Shown here: positions 56,713 to 64,000 of the stretch, in pieces
Position numbering within the stretch: position 1 is the first letter of the stretch
Layout: every line of letters starts with the position of its first letter
Notes under the pieces: model-generated
The model's database searches: none
What the model saw: the letters and a program-made list of their open reading frames with translations, nothing else
What the model was told of the DNA's origin: nothing
NCBI GenBank assembly: GCA_027943245.1
Contig: JANDJZ010000005.1
Coordinates: 62,001 to 126,000 of the forward strand
Direction of reading: 5' to 3'
Source: Acanthamoeba sp. SK_2022b
Lineage: Eukaryota; Discosea; Longamoebia; Acanthamoebidae
DNA: 64,000 bases
Made by a program: the position numbers and the translations under genes

Positions 56713-58721
56713 CTACCCGCGGCGAAGGCGAGGGTTGTGGTCTTTTTCGTAGTTCCACTCAGCGGAGGCCTCGGCCAGCATGGTGTGGAGCGTGTTGACG
56801 AGAGGGTGGCGAGGTCCGTGGGTGACGGTGAGGCTGGACAGCGCGCGCTGCATGGACTCGAGCGCAGCTTCGGTATACTTGAGGTAGAACAGCAGCTTGC
56901 CGTGGATGAGGTACTGCAGCCCCACAAGCGGCCACCGTGGCGGATACATGCGCTCAAAGGCCGTCAGGCTCGCACTGCAGTAGAATAGCGCCTCCCTCCA
57001 TACCACATCACCTTCTGTTGGTGTTCATGGGCGTGAGATCGCGATAAGAATGACAGCTGCATTGGAACGCAAGGTGGGATCGCGGACCAGTAGTGGGTGC
57101 CAGGCTAATGCAGAGGTTCATGAGCTCGTTGAGGTTAAAGCCCAGAAGCGGGTCATGGGGGAACAACAGCGAACGACGTATCTTGAAGGCTCGCTTGTAC
57201 TTCTCGCGCGCGAGGACGAGGTCGCCTGTCTTCTTCGCTTCCGCTCCTTCGCGGTCGTACTTGGCCGCTCTCCGCAACTCGCCCTGCTCGTGAGCCGCTG
57301 ATTCTCACAGTAAGTCGTGGCATCCACTCACACTCACGTACGGTAGCGATGTCAGTCGTACCCGTGGGCGCAGGAGTGACCTCGGGGAGGTTGGCTTGAC
57401 AGCGCGGGCAGGTGCAGTGGAAGAAGAAGTTATCCATCAATTCCCTGCACAATGACATGGCAAATGGAAGGTTAACTTTCCATTAGAGACGTGAAGCGCA
57501 AGTAAGCTGTTGGCACAGCACCTCCGCCTCGTTTCGGTAGGGTCGCCTATCTCCACGTAGTTAAAGGTGATCTCTTCGTCCTTGGCGATGTCGCGTGCGC
57601 TTCGCACGTTGCATCGTCTGCCTGTAGATACGGAATTCAGGCCGGATTACACGACACGCAGATGGACGAAGGCTGACGGACCATCAAAAATGATGACGCA
57701 GTTAGGGTCACAAGAGTGGTTGATAAGGGCGGCAGGAGGATATATGCCCAGGCCCAGTGGCTTCAGCTCGCCGTCGCTGATAGTGAAGTTGTTGCACGCA
57801 AACTGTGCATCAAGTTGCTTCCGGTAAGTCGAGAGGCTCCGGTGAAAATAGCAAGGACCAAGGTGAGCCGAACCAAACAAAAGAGGCGCATGACTTCTTG
57901 CGGCGTTATTTCTGTTGGTAGAGTGGCGGGCATGCTCTTCCGGATGAGGGCAGCCATCACTCCGAAGTGCTCCTTCTTTTCAGTGGGAAAAGCGTCGAAG
58001 TCTGCACAGCCACTTGTCAATCAACGAAGCGCGCCAACTATATAAAGGCAGAAGCGCACGGGTGATGAGGTATCGGATCAGATCGAAGTTGGGCAGTCCC
58101 TTGCCCTCTTGCTGTTCTTTGATCCGCCTGATCAGCACTCGCCACATGAGCAGCATTGACGACGTGGGCTGCGCGCATGTCCATGAGGGTGAGCGTGGCA
58201 ACAAAACGTTCACAGCCGCAGCTACCTGATGCGGGTGAGTTGAGACTTGCCTACCTGGCGTGGTGCCACGCTCTGTATCATGCCGCACTCCTCCTTGTGC
58301 ACTGCTGCCCAGTCCTTGCGCTGGTACACCACCCGGCATGCGGTCAGCAAATTGCCAGGCCTTTGACTTGACGCTCCGCTACTGTCCTCCGTACCTGGCA
58401 CTCAACGTTGCAGTAGCGGAGCGTCTTGCAGCGTGAGCAGCGGAGCAGAGTGGCCGCAGGTTGGAAACAGTAGGAACAGTGGGTGAGGCTCCGCTGAGCA
58501 TCTGTGACGGCAGCATACGGCTCACCACTCCACACTTGCGTGCCAGCCTTGATGTCCCTTCGCGCCACCAGGTGCCGCCCCTGCGAGTCGCTCTTGGCGA
58601 GTCGCACTTCATCGCCGAGGGCACTCGGACGTGAGTAATACGCCTCTACGCCTGCGATTACCCGGCTGTCCAGTGCCAAAAGATCCACTACGTTCCTTCC
58701 TCCCGTGGGTGTGTCATCCAT
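56713..58721 (-). CDS. SMYD-type SET and MYND domain protein (lysine methyltransferase)
   Basis: Nine exons (58721-58395, 58320-58255, 58168-58060, 58001-57874, 57817-57658, 57621-57522, 57444-57342, 57283-57088, 57014-56713) give 496 aa. The SET domain is split by a MYND zinc finger in the SMYD manner. The first SET strand is GRHLVARRDIKAG; the MYND starts CSYC, then CSRCKTLRYCNVECQ and H-x3-C (~75-125). The SET core has the SAM/lysine-channel motif ALINHSCDPNC (~240), ITFNYVEIGDP and the post-SET Cys cluster CTCPRC (~308). The C-terminal ~190 residues are helical with TPR-like text (WREALFYCSASLTAF, LVGLQYLIHGKLL, VTHGPRHPLV), as in SMYD1-3. Known members methylate histones, chaperones or MAP3K2. 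Catalytic motifs appear intact. Divergent from the RasGEF gene across 272 bp. Confidence 0.92.
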
Positions 58722-58993
58722 GGTCTGTTTCCTGCGATTTCTTTTTCATGACTTGGTTTTTTTTTTTTTCCACAGGCTTTCCTCAACTGGTTCGAAATTT
58801 CGATCTGCGATTGCGTGTCCCTGGTGTTTTTTCTGCCATACGCCAACCTTCTCGGATTGAAAGACTTTGGCACTACTGTGACAGTGGCAACTTCAGCTCC
58901 CGCCATTATTCTCTCAAACATTCGCTGCAACCAAAGCCTCTTCCGAGAAGTGGGCGCATCTTTTGATTTTCTATCTACCTTATTCATTCCAAG
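58722..58993. promoter_or_regulatory. Divergent upstream region of SMYD-like and RasGEF genes
   Basis: 272 bp between opposed start codons, with a T-run at about 58757-58770. No specific element identified. Confidence 0.35.
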
Positions 58994-61622
58994 ATGGAGC
59001 CTGGCGATGAGAACGACACCGGTCTACAGTTCCGCACGCAGCTGCCAGATTTGAAGCTGCTTCCGGTCAACTATGATGCGCCTCCAGTCGAGAGCGACAC
59101 ATTTATGTCACCACGCGCGGCGGGCGTTGACGCAGAGATGCTCCAGCGTACCGAGATCATGCTCGAGCAGGACGCAAATGGGAAGAAGAGGATCAAGGGC
59201 GGCACCATCTACTCTATTGTCAATTATTTCCTAACGGACAAGGATGCTTGTACCACGCCCACTACCCTGTTTTGGCAATATTTTTTTCGATGCTGTTCAA
59301 GATTTGGGCTTCAACCTACACTAAAAACCTTCCCATTTGGGTCCACATGCACAGCCGAAGACGAACTTCGATTTTTCTTGCGATGCTACCGCAAGTGGTG
59401 CTCCCCGTTCCAGCTATGGGAAGTGGTTACCACCAAGTACGACGTTCCTCTCTCGCGTGCGCCGCAAACATGAGCTGAGTTGTCGCCTTCGTCAGGTTCT
59501 TTCCCGACACGGAGAAGGAAATGGATCCTGCCCAGCTGGAGCACCAGAGAGAGTAATGACCCCCGCCATTGTGCACTTGTTTGCTCCACGCGTGGGCCTT
59601 TCGGGACTAGTGAGTGGTCCAATTTCTGTTCTCCCGGTGCCAACTGCCGTCTGATCGTGTCTTCTCTCGTGCTCTCCTCTTTCAGGGCCGTGATCAAGTT
59701 GCTGCTCGATTGGATCGACATGTGTGGCGCGCAGGACTTCTTCTCCTCCAAGTAAGCTGCCAGCCCTCCCTTGCGCGCCTCCTCTCATCTCTGCATTGGG
59801 CCAGACCCTTTCGCCCCCTGCCTTGGGTGGATAGAGGTTGATTGATACCTCTCGCTTGACTGCATACCTTCTCCCTGCAGGGAAAAATTCGCCAATCCAC
59901 TGTGGAAGGACATGCATCGATTCCTCAAGCAGCTCGAGCAGTTTCCCACGTTTTCCAAGCATCTTGTGCAAAAGGTATCCATCCCGCCGTGCCAGTATAC
60001 GTTTGTAGCGTGCTTGGGATGCTCTCTGCCAGCGTGAAGCCTGATGACCGCGGAGGACCTATGCATTCGAGGCTCTCACACTCGCGCTCACTCTCACGGT
60101 TTCCAGGTGAAGGAAAAGAGCGAACAGGGCACAGACGGCATTTTCTTCGGTGATGCAGATTACCGGGGCGTAGTGTGGTCCATCACCCAGACTCTATTCC
60201 CGCGCTCGCTTGTCCCGGGCCAGTTCAAGTTTATCGACCTCCATCCGTACGCTTCTCTCCAGAGTCTCTCTCTCTCTCTCTCTCTCTGCGTGTGCGTGCG
60301 CCCGCTTCGAGCGGGGTCTCGATCGTTTATCGTCGTCCTCATACTCGAGAATTCGTTGGTGGCCACAGGACGGAAGTGGTGGCGTGCCTCACAATGACTG
60401 AGTTCAATCTGTTCCGCAACATCCGGCTCCGAGAATTCCTCGACAAGACCTGGCTCACCGAGCAGATGAGCTCTCTCGTATACGTCATGGTATCCATACA
60501 CCACACATTCAAACGCACACATGTTCATGGGCCTTTGTCGCTTTCTGCTCCTCCTTCGCACAACGCGTTACTAACTGGAATATTATTTGTCCCGAAATCA
60601 AGGTGAACCGATTCAATTTCGTGGCCTTCTGGGTGGCCACGGAGATCTGCTCCACGCCGCTCCTTGCCGCACGGCGAACAGTGCTTGAGCGCTTCATCAC
60701 CATCGCTGACGTACGACTCTCGTCTTCTCGCTCCCGGCGATGAAGAATTTTGGATCATTTGCTGGTCATGACCGTCATGACGGTCACGGTGGTGGTGGCT
60801 GACGGTCGCTTCCGCGCCTGGTGTTCAGGGATGCTGGCAAATGAACAACTTCAACTCGTCGATGGAGATCTTGGCGGGCCTCTCGATGGGTCCCGTGTCA
60901 CGATTGAAGCACACTTGGGGGGTACGAACGTCGGCCGGCCCTCGCACGTCAGACCAAGTCAAGGCCGTTGGGCTCACGACGGACGGTGCGTGTATTGACA
61001 GGGCATCTCGACCGCTGCCCTGGACATGTTCAAGCGCCTTGAAAACGAGATGAAGCCCACGAAGAACTACCAACTCTACCGCGAGCGAATGCACAAGCTT
61101 AAGAACGAGAACACGCCCCTCCTCCCCTGGCTCGGTACTCGAACCTTCCGTTGTGGCGGCCTCTGCCTAGTCCTGGGTGATCTCATTCTCGCCGCGCTTC
61201 ATAGGTCTAATCCTCAAAGACATCACATTCATGGACGAGAACCCTGACCACCTCGACAACGGCCTCATCAACTTCGAAAAGGTACACTTGCTTCTTCCTC
61301 TTGCTGCTGCTGCTCCTCATGATCAGGCCTCTCAGCGGCGTGCGCGTGATATATGGCTGCTAATCTGTGCTACGGGGACACAGGTGGGTCTGCTCGGCAA
61401 CCTCATCGCCGAAGTCGAATGGTTCCAGAACCAAACGTTCTCACTGCAGGAGGTACACGCGCGTACACCCGTTCACTGTTCACGCTCGGTCCTCCTGACC
61501 CAAGACTTGGCCGTGCGGCGCAGGTGGAAGAACCGATCGTGAACTTCCTCAACAACCTGAACCTGAAGAACGAGGACGAACTGTACCAAATATCGCTCGC
61601 TCACGAACCCCGTGGCGCGTAA
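58994..61622 (+). CDS. Ras guanine nucleotide exchange factor (REM + CDC25 domains)
   Basis: Thirteen exons (58994-59249, 59355-59436, 59496-59552, 59686-59751, 59881-59974, 60107-60246, 60369-60489, 60603-60710, 60829-60921, 61002-61134, 61205-61281, 61384-61452, 61524-61622) give 464 aa. The N-terminal REM region (~65-165) has IKGGTIYSIVNYFLTDKDA, LRFFLRCYRKWCSP and AVIKLLLDWIDM. The CDC25 catalytic domain (~210-440) has ACLTMTEFNLFRNI, FWVATEICSTP, MNNFNSSMEILAGL, TPLLPWLGLILKDITFMDENP and LINFEK. These match structural core motifs of SOS/Cdc25-type GEFs that eject GDP from Ras. No PH, DH, SH3 or LisH domain is present, so it is a compact soluble GEF like many amoebozoan Gef proteins. The specific Ras is unknown. 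Confidence 0.93.
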
Positions 61623-61862
61623 GTTGCCACGCGGTGTTTTGAGGCCGTCGGCAAGAAGTATATGCATTTTCTTATCCTTTTCCCTACATTCCCTTGTATT
61701 ATTTTATCTGCAATTTTTCTCAAGAACGGATAAAGATCAGCCAGTGGCGGTTTTTGCGGACACCTTCCTTTTGCGGACCAGCCACTATGTTGCGTGCTGA
61801 CGGCGGGAGAAAGCAGTACGTTGTTGGCGCAGGCTGTTGCACAGGCAAGACACTAAACCAAG

Positions 61863-64000
61863 ATGAAGACTGGCGGAGCCCTGCTCCTCTTGCTGGCCAT
61901 GTGCTTAGTCTACGCGTCGGCTCTACCTCGCGTGCAGTACAAGAAGGGTCAGGGAGAGATCAAGAACATTAGGATTGGCGCTGGCTTCAATACTCCCGTG
62001 GTGAGGACTCATAAGGAGGGCGACGAATTCTTCACCGGTGAAGAGGCCAAGAAGGTCGCGCGCGAGTTCCACAAGGAGCGCTCTGAGGCCCACCCTGTCC
62101 GCTCGAAGCACTCCTACCGTGAGCCTTCCGTCAAGCATAACCTGGTCAAGGCCGTGACGCACACCAAGCTCAAGATCGCCGGCCGCGATAAGATCTCTCC
62201 AGAGATCATCGCAAAGTACAACACTACCAAGAGAAACTATTGGGAGGACTATGGGACCATACTTCCCTTCAACTCGGCCCCGCTTTTCAACTCCGAGGAT
62301 CGTTACGCGTTCCCCTATTCTACCATTGGTCTGGTCGTCACCTACACCTGGGTTGAAGTAGATTACGAGTGGTGGTGGGTAGCGGAGTACGCCTGCACGG
62401 GAACCGTCATTGGACCAGGAACGGTACGAAATTCACGATGCTACATCCGAACAAAGGTCTGATGCACAAACGCGGCCTACACAGGTGGTCACTGATGAGA
62501 TCTGCCTCGAAGGTGACCGAGTTATGTTCTACCCCTCCTGGGAGTTCACCGGTGGGCACGATTACTATTTTGAAGGCACTAGTCTCGGGTGTTGGGAGGC
62601 GGTCTGGGGGTATTGGGGAGATGATGACAGCTCTTGGGGTCTGCTTGTCATGGACCGCAAGTCGGTACGCACCCTCTCCATCCTGGGGTACCGTATGCAC
62701 CCCTCTGAGACTTGCTCCACGTTGCACAGCCGTCGGAGGCGCCTGGTCAGACCTACACCCTCGGTTCTCAGACCGGTAGGAACCTCATCTTACGCCTCAC
62801 CATTCGCCTCATTCACTCACTATTCTCGGCGTAGGCTGGATGGGAGTCGCGCTTGACCAACCGTGGGAACTGCAAACGATGGTCGGCTACGACTTTGACT
62901 ACTACGATTACAAGCGAGGCAAGGGCTGGTTGGATGTCTCCGCCATCGTCTCTGATCTGAAGATCTGCCAGAGTGCGCCTGTGTCCGCTTGGCGCCGTCG
63001 TGGCGGATGCGTGGATGTCCTCTACGGTACGGATATGGTCACCATCGGCGCTCCCATGATCGCCAACATGGGTCCCGACGACGGCGGCGAAGAGGAGGGT
63101 AACTTCTACCAGCGGAACATCGTCACGGGCATCGCCAGCAGCATCTTCAACGACTATGCTTACACCACCACCTTTAGCGATGACTTCGCCGATGCGATGG
63201 ATGAGCTCTGCTCCGACTTCTGCTGGGCCTGCTCAACCATGGAGGACGACGTACAATTGTCACAGTCTCCTCAGCGCCCCTTCAGCGGCCAGATCCTGGA
63301 TACCCCGTGCGCTACCTTCACTCCTGTCCGCTCATCATTGCTCTCTGCTGACTTTCTTTCGTCAGGGACATTCCTGTTTGGTGGTGGAAGCGAGAGCTGT
63401 CTGGCAAGTCGCAGCCTCAAGCCCCCACTTACCCTGTCAAGGCCAAGGATTCCCTGATCGGCCGTCACTCGGTCAAGGTGGGCAAGAACATGGCTCGCCA
63501 CTTCTCCAACACTACCCACCATCAAAGGAACAATTTCATCGAGGAGGGCGTCTTCAGCTCGTCCCCTATCATCGTGCCCAGCAACCGTTTCGTGTTCCCT
63601 TACACTACCTTCGGCAAGATCTTCACCTTCGAGGAGGTTGGGGACGAGTGCACCCTTGTTGCCACATGCACCGGAACAGTTGTTGGCCCACGCATCGTAT
63701 GTCGTTGCCCTCCTGGGTAGCTGCAAGCTTCGTTTTTGACGTAGCCCCCTTCCTCAGGTGATTGCGGATTCTAGTTGCCTGCGTCCGACCTGCGAAGGCG
63801 ACTACAGCTGGGAGTTCTATCCCGCCTGGCAGCAGCTTGAGTGCGACGAAGACACCGCCGTGGGCACCAGCTTGGGTAAGTTCCGTGGTGAGGATGCCAT
63901 CGTTACCGAGGACGGCTTCGAGGGCTTCTATTCAAACAACGTCGGTATCCTGACCATCGCGGTCGAATCGGTACGAGCGAGTAACCTCCCTACCTGTCGA
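61863..64000 (+). CDS. Secreted protein with two trypsin-like modules lacking catalytic His (partial)
   Basis: Exons 61863-62423, 62485-62664, 62730-62775, 62835-63306, 63366-63696 and 63758-63970, then a donor; the gene runs off the right edge. A signal peptide (~1-20, GALLLLLAMCLVYASA) is followed by a ~100-residue propeptide-like region rich in Lys/His/Glu. Two homologous modules then start RYAFPYSTIG and RFVFPYTTFG. Each has the cystine-bounded block of chymotrypsin-fold proteases, CTGTVIGPG and CTGTVVGPR. The following block, normally AAHC with the catalytic His, reads VVTDEIC in the first and VIADSSC in the second. Downstream of module 1 the GDSGG place reads PDDGG. Both are therefore probably non-catalytic. 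The fold resemblance (V8/glutamyl-endopeptidase type) is clear but distant. Confidence 0.7.

Noticed and set aside
1..64000. tRNA, rRNA and transposon genes
   Set aside because: I scanned the gaps by eye for T-loop and anticodon-arm patterns, terminal repeats and reverse-transcriptase or transposase motifs and found none. tRNAscan-SE and RepeatMasker would be decisive.

Overview
This is a gene-dense, intron-rich eukaryotic nuclear window. Coding exons are GC-rich and introns are mostly about 45-130 nt with GT-AG ends. Intergenic gaps are short, there are no operons, and both strands are used. The protein families point to a free-living amoebozoan of the Acanthamoeba type: membrane-bound hybrid histidine kinases beside a Ste20 kinase, a RasGEF, RFX factors, a PAQR receptor and RNF10. 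The organism call is inference. All gene models are my own splice models, placed by GT/AG sites, reading-frame phase and family similarity. Every complete model closes to a multiple of three with one stop. Coordinates span start to stop codon; UTRs are not resolved. Layout, 1-16 kb: a caprin-like protein (-, runs off the left edge); a PAQR/adiponectin-receptor-type membrane protein (+); transketolase (+); two tandem RFX-type transcription factors (-); an RNF10-type RING E3 (-). 16-26 kb: a 31-exon HEATR1/UTP10 ribosome-biogenesis gene (+). 26-42 kb is a signalling stretch: a Ste20-type kinase, a double-DEP protein, an F-box protein and hybrid histidine kinase A (all +), meeting its inverted paralog, kinase B (-), tail to tail. 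42-49 kb: a CUE-CUE-coiled coil-PARP protein (+), a PH-domain protein (+), a leucine-rich-repeat protein with a myristoylation signal (-), and a small membrane protein (-). 49-64 kb: a secreted class-C beta-lactamase-family hydrolase (+); a secreted alpha/beta hydrolase (-); a Gly/Ala-rich hypothetical protein (-); a SMYD-type SET/MYND protein (-); a RasGEF (+); and a secreted protein with two trypsin-like modules that seem to lack the catalytic His (+, runs off the right edge). Functional links: the window joins housekeeping (transketolase, HEATR1), ubiquitin biology (RNF10, F-box, CUE-PARP), two-component and Ras/DEP/Ste20 signalling, and secreted hydrolases. Nothing shows co-transcription. 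Several neighbours are divergent with short shared upstream regions (41843-41924, 49387-49634, 58722-58993). The most interesting items are the CUE-PARP gene with a possible alternative last exon, the convergent kinase pair with matching intron positions, the tandem RFX pair, and the pseudoprotease-like secreted protein. I saw no tRNA, rRNA, transposon or CRISPR array.
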